From the NCBI GenBank assembly GCA_950097015.1, contig CATNEN010000003.1, forward strand, positions 11,127,501-11,191,500: a stretch of DNA of 64,000 bases, read 5' to 3'. Shown piece after piece: positions 24,746 through 36,394 of this stretch. The notes beneath the pieces were generated by a model, which saw only the letters and a list, made by a program, of their open reading frames with translations, was not told where the DNA came from and made no database searches. The position numbers were made by a program, and so were the translations under genes. Numbering within the stretch: the stretch's first letter is position 1; each line of letters opens with the position of its first letter. The DNA is from Macrostomum hystrix. Its lineage: Eukaryota > Platyhelminthes > Macrostomidae.

Positions 24746-24968
24746 TCCGCTTAATCTGTGTGAATTTTTTGGGATTTTTTTGAATGAATAAAGGTAATAA
24801 AAATAAAAAGACAAAATCAAACGAAGCCTTAAGAAAGCTTGTTTGAGTGAGTTTTTAGCACAAGTCGTCGAGTGATTTGTTGCCGCTTAGTTTTTTAGTA
24901 GAATGAAGCTATTTGCAGTAGTGTGTTGTGTATCTTTTTTTAAATCTGATTAAAAACAGATTAAAAAG

Positions 24969-26875
24969 TTTCTATTAATAGAAACTGACGTTAGACAAGA
25001 AACAGACTTATGAAAAAGGGTTTGTTGCTAAAAATAGCACTGACGTCACTCATACGTAGCACTTAAGCAAAGGCCTGCTAATTCCTACATGTATACATAT
25101 GTATACACTGAATATTAATGTATATTCAGTGATGTATGCTGCTCAATCAAGCATGGCTCAGCTCATAATGCAACCAATGTTTTTTTAATCTGCTCTACAA
25201 CCGTAACAAAACCGTAATCTTTTCATTCCGTAACAGAAAAAAAATTAAAAGTTTTTTTGATAAATAAGTCTCTTTAGTCATACGATGGTACAGGAACCTA
25301 TAAAAATACAAGGCAAGAATCTGCTCAATATCCTGTACCTGTACAATAACCTGTAGTCATCGGAGTGCACGTGGGTTGTACTTGAACAAAAACAGAGAAA
25401 GATCACGTATCTGGCTACACAGAGGCTATCGATCAGAGGCTAAGCTTGTCGATGTTATACTTATAAAGTTTTCATTTCGATTGATCCAGATGTTAACTTG
25501 TACAACTTGGATAATATAGGAGGTAGAAGAAAGTAACGCGTTTCCCTCTCGCACCAAGGTCCCTGAACTCGATTCCGCGGCGAGGCCACACTTAATTGGG
25601 GCGCAGCCGCGGAGAAAAGGATTGGGGGCTTGTCGTCCAATTTACGCCCTGGAGGGCCAACCTCTAAGGCGCAATGAAAGTGTATACTGCCTGACGATGT
25701 ACAAATCGTCAGTCAGGCCAGTTGTACACACCTGTTTGAGCGTGTGCCTGCGTACGGTATTTGTGTGCGTGTGTGCCATCGATGATACATAACTAATAAG
25801 GTGTAATTATGCGCATTCACAAATAACGAGCCTTTTAACAGTAGAACTACCAAGGGGTAATTCCCCTCCAGACAATTTTTTTGCTGCACCCGAACGGAAC
25901 AATGCAAGCACACGAAACTCAAGAATAGGGGCCAACTTTTTGTTGCGCATCTTCTGAAACAAGAAACAAGTCGCCAGCTCTTCAGTCGGTCGAGATACTC
26001 AATGTTTCTGGCCGAAGGTCCGATTTTTCCCATAAGAGCTAAGTGTATTTCATACACCCCTATACACGAATTTGCACTGCGCCTCAGTGCGGCCTTTCCA
26101 GGCCTTCAAAATTGATCAGCATGTCACCCGAATGTGCCTGCAACATCTCCGTCTTCGGTGGTCACCTACCTTTATCTAGACGGAGCAGCTGGACCTTAAA
26201 CAAGTAATAGTTGAGTTTAGGCCAATATCGAGGCTTGATTAGAGAAAGTAGAAAAAATCGCTTTAGGGACTCCACTGCCAGCTGGAGGCACCCTGCTGAC
26301 GGTGCTGACGACGTCGGGTTGGTGACTGATTGGTTGACGGACAAGAGGAGCATGTAAAGTAGTTGAGTGTTGCCCAATGTCGAGGCTTGATCAGCGAAAG
26401 TAGAGAAATTCGCTTTAGGGACTCCATAGTCGGCTGGTGCCACTTGTCACCTTGATCCTACCGTTAATCAAAGAAGTCAGTACAAAATAAAAATATTTAT
26501 TTGTCTAAACGAACAAGCTTTCGCCTTGCTGCTTGCCATTATGCCTAGTTGTTTTTATTTTCCAGGTTATCGACACCAAAATGTGCTGGTCGCACTAATC
26601 ATGTTACTTTTAGTGATGGTTAGGCTACAATTGAAAAATATTGTAAATGGGAGATTGTCAGACGAATCGTTTAATGTGTTCTTATCGAATCATATGCCAA
26701 AGCAATACCGGGCTTTCAACAGTAACATTCCGTGTATACAGGCGTATACATGTTCGCATTGGCAGGCGTGTGCGTACATGCTACGTATGATCAGTGACGC
26801 CAGTGCTATTTTTAGCAACAAAACCCTTTTTCATGAGTCTGTTCCTTGTTTGACGTCAGTTTCTATTAATAGAAG
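24969..26875. mobile_element. 1.9 kb element with about 145-bp terminal inverted repeats
   Basis: 24969-25113 and 26727-26875 are inverted copies with about 80% identity by eye, sharing GTTGCTAAAAATAGCACTG and CATACGTAGCA. Both ends begin with the palindrome TTCTATTAATAGAA. The interior shows no transposase; it carries a copy of the dispersed repeat at 25533-25775 and small ORFs (26162-26443, 25713-26057) without recognisable domains. No certain target duplication was found. This is most likely a non-autonomous DNA transposon or foldback element. Confidence 0.65.
25533..25775 (+). repeat. Dispersed repeat, copy 1
   Basis: Shares CGCGGCGAGGCCACA, GGGCTTGTCGTCCAATTTACG and TGTACACACCTG-type blocks with copies at 52212-52522 (reverse), 59931-60020 (forward, partial) and 62925-63292 (both orientations). 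It contains a hairpin CTGACGAT-GTACAA-ATCGTCAG. No coding capacity. Confidence 0.75.
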
Positions 26876-27084
26876 CACAAACTCACGAGACCATTTCTAC
26901 ACTTCATTATTCCACTTTTATTTGCTATATAAGCAGTCTGAACACCTGAGTGCGTGCCCGTGAATCTGTTTCAAACTACAACTGCAGCTCTACGACTTAT
27001 AAGATCCAGCTTAGTAGGCCAACAACCTGCGAGATTTAGCTAAGCCCAGGTCTGCGGGAGCTGTTTCGGAAACTGAAAAGAGTG
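26876..27084. other. Spacer
   Basis: Short unique sequence between the inverted-repeat element and the 32-bp array; nothing recognised. Confidence 0.3.
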
Positions 27085-27615
27085 GGTAATGGATTATCAA
27101 ATCTGGGTTTAGAGTGGGTCATGGATTATTTAAGCTGGGTTTAGAGAGGGTCATGGATTATTTAAACTGGGTTTAGAGTGGGTCATGGATTATCTAAGCT
27201 GGGTTTAGAGTGGGTCATGGATTATTTAAGCTGGGTTTAGAGTGGGTCGTGGATTATTTAAGCTGGGTTTAGAGTGGCTCATGGATTATCTAAGCTGGGT
27301 TTAGAGTGGGTCATGGATTATTTAAGCTGGGTTTAGAGAGGGTCATGGATTATTTAAACTGGGTTTAGAGTGGGTCATGGATTATTTAAGCTGGGTTTAG
27401 AGTGGGTCATGGATTATTTAAGCTGGGTTTAGAGAGGGTCATGGATTATTTAAACTGGGTTTAGAGTGGGTCATGGATTATTTAAGCTGGGTTTAGAGTG
27501 GGTCATGGATTATTTAAGCTGGGTTTAGAGTGGGTCATGGATTATCAAAGCTGGGTTTAGAGTGGGTCATGGATTATCTAAGCTGGGTTTAGAGTGGGTC
27601 ATAGATTATCTAAGT
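27085..27615 (+). repeat. 32-bp minisatellite
   Basis: About 16 units beginning GGGTTTAGAGTGGGTCATGG and ending ATTATTTAAGCT; variants have GAGAGGG for GAGTGGG, and these recur with a spacing of several units, suggesting block duplication. Confidence 0.95.
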
Positions 27616-28524
27616 TATTATCCGTCGCCATGCCGACCAGGTGCTGAGGCTGTTAGGCCCTGCGTTCCTGTTGATATCTCGAGTGAGATTCTTCTGTTTG
27701 CTTTCGACTCTTTGTTTCTCTTTTCAGCTGCATTCTTCAATCACCAACCGCACTCCACTGCTCATTCGTCAACTCTCGCATCTCAATCTGATTGGTCGAT
27801 TCTTTAGCCCCTCCCCACCCACTTCTCAGCTCCTGGCTAGCCATTTCACCCACCCCACACCCCCGTCCATTCGTCAACTTTCACTCACCTACTCCCACGC
27901 TCATTCGTCAACTCTCGCATCTCACTCTGATTGGTTGATTCTCTTGCCCGTCCCCACCCCGATCCTCACATTGTCTATGTGAGAAGCCAAAATGAATGCA
28001 TCTTTCAATTTATTTGCACAGAACTGTAATACAATTGCAAACTATGAATTATAAACATACGATCTTGCATTTCCATACTAATACGAGTAGTAGCACCAAT
28101 TGATCTTTCTGTTCTCTAAAAGAAGCCACTTGCCTGTAGTTTCATTCTATGCATATATTGTAGTATTTGTGCTCAAGGCTAATTTAGACTATATTGCACA
28201 ACTTTAGCTATAAATATACCATGTACAATTATGACGATGTAATGAACAAGTTTCCTTGTTTTTTTGCTTCTAAAAAATAGAAGTTCTCAGACAAAATTGA
28301 AGCACGCAAAGGGGATTTACAAAACAAGTTCTTGCGAAACCGTCCAGACTCCTCTACTCTTGAGTAGTGTGTCGCGAAACTACGTGCTGAAAAAGCAAAG
28401 CAAGTTAAAAAGAATAAACAGACAACCTTAATGAAACCATTTTATTAATTCATTATATATTTTGTTATAATTATGGATCAAGTTAAAACGAATGAAAAAC
28501 AAAACATGACAAAACATGACTGTG
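27616..28524. other. Spacer between arrays
   Basis: A short imperfect duplication (CATTCGTCAACTCTCGCATC at about 27763 and 27903) is the only structure seen. No gene recognised. Confidence 0.4.
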
Positions 28525-29447
28525 TACATGTGCTAGCTGAGTGTATGTTACAGGAGCTGTGTACATGTGCTAGCTGAGTGTGTGTTACAGGAGCTGTGTA
28601 CATGTGCTAGCTGAGTGTATGTTACAGGAGCTGTGTACAAGTGCTAGCTGAGTGTGTGTTACAGGAGCTGTGTACAAGTGCTAGCTGAGTGTGTGTTACA
28701 GGAGCTGTGTACATGTGCTAGCTGAGTGTGTGTTACAGGAGCTGTGTACATGTGCTAGCTGAGTGTGTGTTACAGGAGCTGTGTACATGTGCTAGCTGAG
28801 TCTGTGTTACAGGAGTTGTGTACATGTGCTAGCTGAGTGTATGTTACAGGAGCTGTGTACATGTGCTAGCTGAGTGTATGTTACAGGAGCTGTGTACAAG
28901 TGCTAGCTGAGTGTGTGTTACAGGAGCTGTGTACATGTGCTAGCTGAGTGTGTGTTACAGGAGCTGTGTACATGTGCTAGCTGAGTGTATGTTACAGGAG
29001 CTGTGTACATGTGCTAGCTGAGTGTATGTTACAGGAGCTGTGTACATGTGCTAGCTGAGTGTATGTTACAGGAGCTGTGTACAAGTGCTAGCTGAGTGTG
29101 TGTTACAGGAGCTGTGTACATGTGCTAGCTGAGTGTGTGTTACAGGAGCTGTGTACATGTGCTAGCTGAGTGTATGTTACAGGAGCTGTGTACATGTGCT
29201 AGCTGAGTGTGTGTTACAGGAGCTGCGTACATGTGCTAGCTGAGTGTGTGTTACAGGAGCTGTGTACATGTGCTAGCTGAGTGTGTGTTACAGGAGCTGT
29301 GTACATGTGCTAGCTGAGTGTATGTTACAGGAGCTGTGTACATGTGCTAGCTGAGTGTGTGTTACAGGAGCTGCGTACATGTGCTAGCTGAGTGTGTGTT
29401 ACAGGAGCTGTGTACATGTGCTAGCTGAGTGTGTGTTACAGGAGCTG
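28525..29447 (+). repeat. 37-bp minisatellite
   Basis: About 25 nearly identical units containing GTACATGTGCTAGCTGAGTG then TGTGTTACAGGAG; two main variants differ by TATG/TGTG and ACAAGTG/ACATGTG. The low divergence points to recent growth. Confidence 0.97.
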
Positions 29448-29690
29448 TGTCTGTTTCTCCCCTCATCCCTGTCTGTTTCTCCCATCATCTCTGTCTGTTT
29501 CTCCCATCGTCTCTGTCTGTTTCTCCCCTCATCTCTGTCTGTTTCTCCCCTCACCTCTGTCTGTTTCTCCCCTCATCTCTGTCTGTTTCTCCCCTCACCT
29601 CTGTCTGTTTCTCCCCTCATCTCTGTCTGTTTCTCCCCTCATCTCTGTCTGTTTCTCCACTCACCTCTGTCTGTTTCTCCCCAACCGCCG
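29448..29690 (+). repeat. 22-bp CT-rich minisatellite, first array
   Basis: About 11 units of CATCTCTGTCTGTTTCTCCC plus CT. It follows directly on the 37-bp array. The same unit forms a second array at 34070-34336. Confidence 0.95.
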
Positions 29691-30109
29691 CGGCTTAGGG
29701 CTTGCTCGCCTGTTTTCCTTTCCTCTCTTTCCGATCACACCAGGGCCATTTTTCCAGACCTTCTTTCTCTATAATATGCACAAAATTTATGTCAGGATTT
29801 TTTGAATTACAGCGAAATTCCTGTCACCTTCTTCGTAAATCAGATGGACTATCACAACCAGTCTTAAAGCCAAGACACATGAAGGTTTAGTTAATTGTAC
29901 TTATGCCAGTATCAAGCAAGCATAAGCTTAATAAACTAATTCGTATGACTAATATAAATAGAGAAGAGAGTAGAGGTGAGAGGAGACTATAGAGGTGAGA
30001 CACCATAAAACGCTAGTGTAAGGAAATATATGCTAACAGAAAATACTCAATAGTTTGAAAATAACTGAAGAAGAAGAAAAATATTTGATTGGCGAGAGAT
30101 GAGATGTGA
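29691..30109. other. Spacer between arrays
   Basis: Nothing recognised apart from GA-rich sequence near 29960-30000 that resembles degenerate units of the adjoining 16-bp array. Confidence 0.3.
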
Positions 30110-31800
30110 AAGATGACACTTGAGAGACAAGACACGTGAGAGATAAGACACTTGAGAGATAAGACACTTGATAGATAAGACACTTGAGAGATAAGACACG
30201 TGAGAGACAAGACACGTGAGAGATAAGACACGTGAGAGATAAGACACGTGAGAGATAAGACACGTGAGAGACAAGACACGTGAGAGACAAGACACGTGAG
30301 AGACAAGACACATGAGAGATAAGACACGTGAGAGATAAGACACGTGAGAGATAAGACACGTGAGAGATAAGACACGTGAGAGATAAGACACGTGAGAGAT
30401 AAGACACGTGAGAGATAAGACACTTAAGAGACAAGAAACGTGAGAGACAAGACACGTGAGAGATAAGACACGTGAGAAATAAGACACGTGAGAAATAAGA
30501 CAGGTTAGAGATAAGACACGTGAGAGATAAGACACGTGAGAAATAAGACACGGGAGAGATAAGACACGTGAGAGATAAGACACTTAAGAGACAAGAAACG
30601 TGAGAGACAAGACACGTGAGAGATAAGACACGTGAGAAATAAGACACGTGAGAAATAAGACAGGTTAGAGATAAGACACGTGAGAGATAAGACACGTGAG
30701 AAATAAGACACGGGAGAGATGAGACACGGCAGATATAGGACGCGGCAGAGATAAGACACGTGAGAGATAAGACACGGTAGAGATGAGACACGGCAGATAT
30801 AGGACGCGGCAGAGATAAGACACGTGAGAGATAAGACACGGAAGAGACAAGACATGGCAGAGATGAGACACGGCATAGATTAGACACGGCAGAGATAAGA
30901 CACGGCTGAGATAAGACACGGCAGAGATTAGACATGGCAGAGATAAGACACGGCTGAGATAAGACACGGCAGAGATTAGACATGGCAGAGATAAGACATG
31001 GCAGATATAAGACACGGCAGAGATTAGACATGGCAGAGATAAGACATGGCCGAGATGAGTCACGGGAGAGATGAGACACGGCAGAGATAAGACACAGCAG
31101 AGATTAGACATGGCAGAGATAAGACACGGCAGAGATTAGACATGGCAGAGATAAGACATGGCAGATATAAGACACGGCAGAGATTAGACACGGCAGAGAT
31201 ATGACACGGCAGAGATGAGACACGGCAGAGATGGGTCACGGGAGAGATGAGACACGGCAGAGATAAGACATGGCAGAGATGAGTCACGGGAGAGATGAGA
31301 CACGGCAGAGATAAGACACTTAAGAGACAAGAAACGTGAGAGACAAGACACGTGAGAGATAAGACACGTGAGAGATAAGACACGTGAGAAATAAGACACG
31401 GGAGAGATGAGACACGGCAGATATAGGACGCGGCAGAGATAAGACACGTGAGAGATAAGACACGGAAGAGACAAGACATGGCAGAGATGAGACACGGCAT
31501 AGATTAGACACGGCAGAGATAAGACACGGCTGAGATAAGACACGGCAGAGATTAGACATGGCAGAGATAAGACACGGCTGAGATAAGACACGGCAGAGAT
31601 TAGACACGGCAGAGATAAGACACGGCAGAGATATGACAGGGCAGATATTAGACACGGCAGAGATATGACACGGCAGAGATGAGACACGGCAGAGATGGGT
31701 CACGGGAGAGATGAGACACGGCAGAGATAAGACACGGAAGAGATATGGCACGGCAGAGACAAGACATGGCAGAGATGAGTCACGGGAGGTAAGTCACGGA
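30110..31800 (-). repeat. 16-bp minisatellite, large array
   Basis: About 105 units of GAGATAAGACACGTGA. From 30130 to about 30720 most units carry CACGTG; from about 30720 on, units read ACACGGCAGAGATAAG or ACATGGCAGAGATGAG, with a partial return of the CACGTG type near 31310-31460, so blocks were copied. The reverse complement of this unit forms the array inside the hAT-like element at 54999-55896. The 348-codon ORF over it is an artefact. Confidence 0.95.
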
Positions 31801-33235
31801 AGAGGCAAGTGTAGAGATGGTATTGAGGTCAGATAAAGGAGAGGTGATATATAAGGGGCCGCTGAGCTGTGAGCTTATAGGATCATAAGCAATATGCACC
31901 GTACCTATTTATAGCTTTTGCTTCAGCTGAAGGTTTAGACCAGGGAAGCCGATACGCGACGTGTTGGGCAAGCAGAAGAAACGAGGTTAAAGAGATGCTA
32001 TTTTTACTGTTTCGATTATGTTTTTTCTTTGTGGCTTTATATATTTATTTTTACTGCATCCGAAATTCAGTATGATAGACATTTCTCATCTGAGACCGAA
32101 AATTAAAGCATACGAACATGCACATTATATAAAAACATAACTCATAAAACTTCATTTTATGTTTCAGCTTTTCACAGTTTTTTGCTTATAAAACAGCGGC
32201 CTGTGGCAATTAGCTCGTAGGCAGGAATTTTTTGCATCCGTTTTAAAACTGAATAGGCTAAAACCATGGCAACGTGACACTATTGAGTTTACGGCCACAA
32301 AAGCAAAGAGCTGTGCATGGTGAATAGCTGATGGACCGATAACTCATGCAACAATAAAACCAGCGGGAAGGGCTGCAGCCATCCCAACCACTCAATTCTC
32401 TGTCCCCCTATGAAGCGGCAATCGATATTTTGCAGCCTAGCTGCGTATGTGCATCTTTACCGTTAGCTGTACAAGCTAGCAACAGGAGAGGCGGACGAAT
32501 TCAGCGCACTCTGCGGGATCTGGGAGCGGAGTGAGAGGCCTTCCATGCTCTTCTCTTCCTCCGACTAGTGCGCTTCATTGTACCTTTTATCCTTGTCTTT
32601 TGAAAGCAAACAGTCAGGTGACAGCCTCCTATACGCACCTACAAGTGCATACAATGCTGCGCGCAACCTCAAAGAAGCCTAGAGCCCCTTTTCTAAATCC
32701 CATTCTATGTTCTATCTAAGCCTATGCATTGTCTACGCATTGGCCCGTGTACATCTATCTGTATCTCTAGACAGAAATATCTCTCTGCCTATCTAGCCCT
32801 ATAATGAAAGAATGAAACAATGCAAAGGATGAGGAAGGGACGAAGTGTGAGGAAGCGAAGTCTTTCTCTCGTCCCAATTGAGATGTTTAGATATTGTTGC
32901 CATGGTAACCGGCCAGCCCTCTCTCTCCGCCCGATGGAAACCGAAGAGTGGGGAAGGCTGGCTGCCAGAACCCGCAGTAAAAAAGCTGCGAGTGAGCAGA
33001 ACCACCAGAAGACCGTTTTGTCATTTACGGGATCTATAAAACTTTATCCTCCCGCTCGCTGCAGTATAACTAATTTATTCCGCTGCACGATGATAAATGA
33101 TTAGATAGACGATAAATGATAAATGATTAGTCAATATACAGTGAGCAGTGGATAACCAAGAAATGGAGGGATAAAATATAGTTATTCAAAAAGACACAGA
33201 CATGCTGCAAACCTTAAGCCCTATGAAATCATTTA
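31801..33235. other. Unique spacer
   Basis: 1.4 kb of mixed-composition DNA. ORFs of 62-94 codons (32531-32719, 32820-33104) have no recognisable domain and no supporting splice context. TAAATGATTAG-type short repeats occur near 33090-33135. Confidence 0.4.
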
Positions 33236-33912
33236 CAGCCTCATTCACAGCTTGATTTACATTCACAGCCTCACTCACATTCACAGCCTCACTCACATTC
33301 ACAGCGTCACTCACATTCACAGTCTCACTCACATTCTCAGCATCACTCACATTCCCAGCCTCACTCACATTCACAGCCTCACTCACATTCCCAGCCTCAC
33401 TCACATTCACAGCCTCACTAACATTCACAGCCTCACTCACATTCACAGCCTCACTCACATTCACAGCCTCACTCGCATTCACAGCCTCACTCATATTCAC
33501 AGCCTCACTCACATTCACAGCCTCACTAACATTCACAGCCTCACTCACATTCACAGCCTCACTAACATTCACAGCCTCACTAACATTCACAGCCTCACTA
33601 ACATTCACAGCCTCACTAACATTCACAGCCTCACTCACATTCCCAGCCTCACTCACATTCACAGTCTCACTCACATTAACAGCCTCACTCATATTCACAG
33701 CCTCGCTCACATTCACAGCCTCACTCATATTCACAGCCTCGCTCACATTCACAGCCTCACTCACATTCCCAGCCTCACTCACATTCACAGCGTCACTCAC
33801 ATTCACAGCCTCACTCACATTCACAGCGTCACTCACATTCACAGCCTCACTCACATTCACAGCGTCACTCACATTCACAGCGTCACTCACATTCACAGCG
33901 TCACTCATATTC
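33236..33912 (+). repeat. 18-bp minisatellite
   Basis: About 37 units of CACTCACATTCACAGCCT. Because 18 is divisible by 3, long frames stay open on both strands (SLTHIH and VSEAVN repeats); these are not taken as genes. Confidence 0.97.
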
Positions 33913-34069
33913 TTCTTCTTTTTGCGGTTAGAACTTAAATTCTGTCTTTGTTTTTGCAGTGCTTAAATATACACCATTTTTTAATTCAGTTTTTGCACAA
34001 GCATGGATCTTGGTTTTTACGCATATCTCATAGGTCATTTCTCATTTTGGCGTCACACCAACACCCCGC

Positions 34070-34336
34070 ATCTCTGTCTGTTTCTCCCCTCATCTCTGTC
34101 TGTTTCTCCCCTCATCTCTGTCTGTTTCTCCCCTCATCTCTGTCTGTTTCTCCTCTCATCTCTGTTTGTTTCTCCCCTCATCTCTGTCTGTTTCTCCCCT
34201 TATCTCTGTCTGTTTCTCCCCTCATCTCTGTCTGTTTCTCCCCTTATCTCTGTCTGTTTCTCCCCTTATCTCTGTCTGTTTCTCCCCTCATCTCTGTCTG
34301 TTTCTCCCCTCATCTCTGTCTGTTTCTCCCCTCACA
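34070..34336 (+). repeat. 22-bp CT-rich minisatellite, second array
   Basis: About 12 units identical in consensus to the array at 29448-29690, same orientation, 4.4 kb away. Confidence 0.95.
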
Positions 34337-35284
34337 TCTCAGAATTTATTTTTGCAATCCCAAAGCATGAGCACAGCATTGAGAATGTTGAGTCAGGCCA
34401 CAATAGGCAGCTTAAAGCAGTAGCTGAAGAGAGACAGAAAAAAATGCATCTGGGGACAGAAATTGAAGCTATACAATTAACACATCCCAGTATCTAGGCG
34501 CCAAATCAGCACAGCAATGAGACCCTCCCGCAGGTAAAAACGTTGCCAAAACTGCTCAAACCTGCTGGAGGGAGGAGGTCGACATGCGGCCCTTGGCAAC
34601 CGAGGCCAACACTGGGACTGGGATGAACTGCGCGGAGACGAGATTAGGGGAAGGCAGAGGCTGGATTGAGAATAGACTCCAGTCTGTCCAAAGCGATCTA
34701 ACGCAACCAATGCTCAGCCAAACCTGCAGACTTTGAGCTTGTCCTGCATGCCAACCTGCCACTTATGCACATTTCAGCTATGCAGCTTCAGCTCAGGGTT
34801 GCGGATTCATTTCGCGTTGCTAACAACAACAAAACTGCAGCCCACCCTGCTGGATGAAAATACTCACACAGAAACAGCAGACTTGCATATTACGAGCGTC
34901 AGAATGAAAGCATGCGAGATAAATTTACCAGATCAAAGTTAATCCTTTGGACTCAAATAAAAATCACAAAGCAAATTCTTACTGTAACATTGTTAAGAAG
35001 TGAGCATACATGTCGATTGGAACCTCATGGTGAATATCGCATTTAAACTAGATGGCAACAATATTCAAATTGATGTAATTATATATTTTATTAACAGCTC
35101 GATACATTAACAACTGTATATATTTAAGCTGTGCTCAACTCATTGTCTGCTTGAGAATGCTTTTTCGGGAGGCAATTCAAAGGCTCTCCTGAACCGCATC
35201 TGAGGAGGCTGGGGTGGCTGCAGCTGAGACTGCTCACAGTGTGCTCAGAATTGTCCTTTGAGACAAGGGTAGCATATTATGGAT
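34337..35284. other. Unique spacer
   Basis: Moderate GC content, no gene recognised. Short ORFs (34477-34710 minus, 34733-34942 plus) show no domain. Confidence 0.4.
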
Positions 35285-35855
35285 TGTGGCTGTGGATTGA
35301 GGGCTGTGGATTCAGGGCTGTGGATTCAGGGCTGTGGATTCAGGGCTGTGGATTCAGGGCTGTTGGTTTAAGGTTGTGGATTCAGGGCTGTGGATTCAGG
35401 GCTGTGGATTCAGGGTTGTGGATTCAGGGCTGTGGATTCAGGGCTGTGGATTCAGGTCTGTGGATTCAGGGCTGTGGATTCAGGGCTGTGGATTCAGGGC
35501 TATGGATTCAGGGCTGTGGATTCAGGGCTGTGGATTCAGGGCTGTGGATTCAGGGCTGTGGATTCAGGGCTGTGGATTCAGGGCTGTGGATTCAGATCTG
35601 TGGATTCAGGGCTGTGGATTCAGGGCTGTGGATTCAGGGCTATGGATTCAGGGCTGTGGATTCAGGGCTATGGATTCAGGGCTATGGATTCAGGGCTGTG
35701 GATTCAGGGCTGTGGATTCAGGGTTGGAGATCAGGGTTGGGGGTCAGGGTTGGGGATCAGGGTTGGGGATCAGGGTTGGGGATCAGGGTTGGGGATCAGG
35801 GTTGGGGATCAGGGTTGGGGATCAGGGTTGGGGATCAAGGTTGGGAATACTGTAC
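35285..35855 (+). repeat. 14-bp minisatellite with a switch of unit
   Basis: About 31 units of GATTCAGGGCTGTG run to about 35725 and pass directly into about 9 units of GATCAGGGTTGGGG. The two units share the CAGGG core, so one probably derives from the other. Confidence 0.95.
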
Positions 35856-36394
35856 TGACACAGTCTAACACAGACATAGACTAACACAAACATTCATCTA
35901 TTCTTATACATGCCGATTGTTTACCATGACATTTGTGGGGCTGAAGTGCTCGTTTCTATGGAAACGGAGCCAGAGAAAGGGTCGTTTGAGGTCTGGATTT
36001 TGGTAAATATTTAGATTTTATGATTACGATTATGGGAAGGATTTAGGACAAGATTTTGGTAATCGAAATGAGACTCGGGATCCAGGTTTAGGATCTGATT
36101 AGGAAAGCCTCTTGGAGGCTGACTTTGGGATCACATGGTTTCATCTTGGCTAATTGTGATTATCAGTTTAAACAAATTCACTTAGCACTGGCTTTGCACA
36201 AAAGCTGCTGGCCCAGCGCAACAATTCATTCAAAATATGATCAAGCAACTCGAAATACAGCTGCTGCACAATGGGTGGCGTTTAAAATGTGAGCTGGCAG
36301 CTTTGAAGCAAGCAAATTATGTACTAAAATTCAAGACTCTTCGATTAAACTTGTTACAAGACAACTCAAAATAACTGGACTGAAGAGGCAGGAC
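35856..36394. other. Spacer between arrays
   Basis: No gene recognised. Confidence 0.3.

Noticed and set aside
30033-31079. 348-codon ORF over the 16-bp array
   Set aside because: It is repeat-derived; several overlapping frames are equally open.
33186-33938. Long ORFs on both strands over the 18-bp array
   Set aside because: The unit length is divisible by three, so both strands stay open by chance; the products are pure repeats.
34337-34500. LINE ORF1 remnant after the second 22-bp array
   Set aside because: The short hydrophilic frame has no motif that ties it to a retroelement.
35239-35884. Three overlapping ORFs (up to 209 codons) over the 14-bp array
   Set aside because: They are artefacts of the repeat; the same peptide pattern appears in all three frames.
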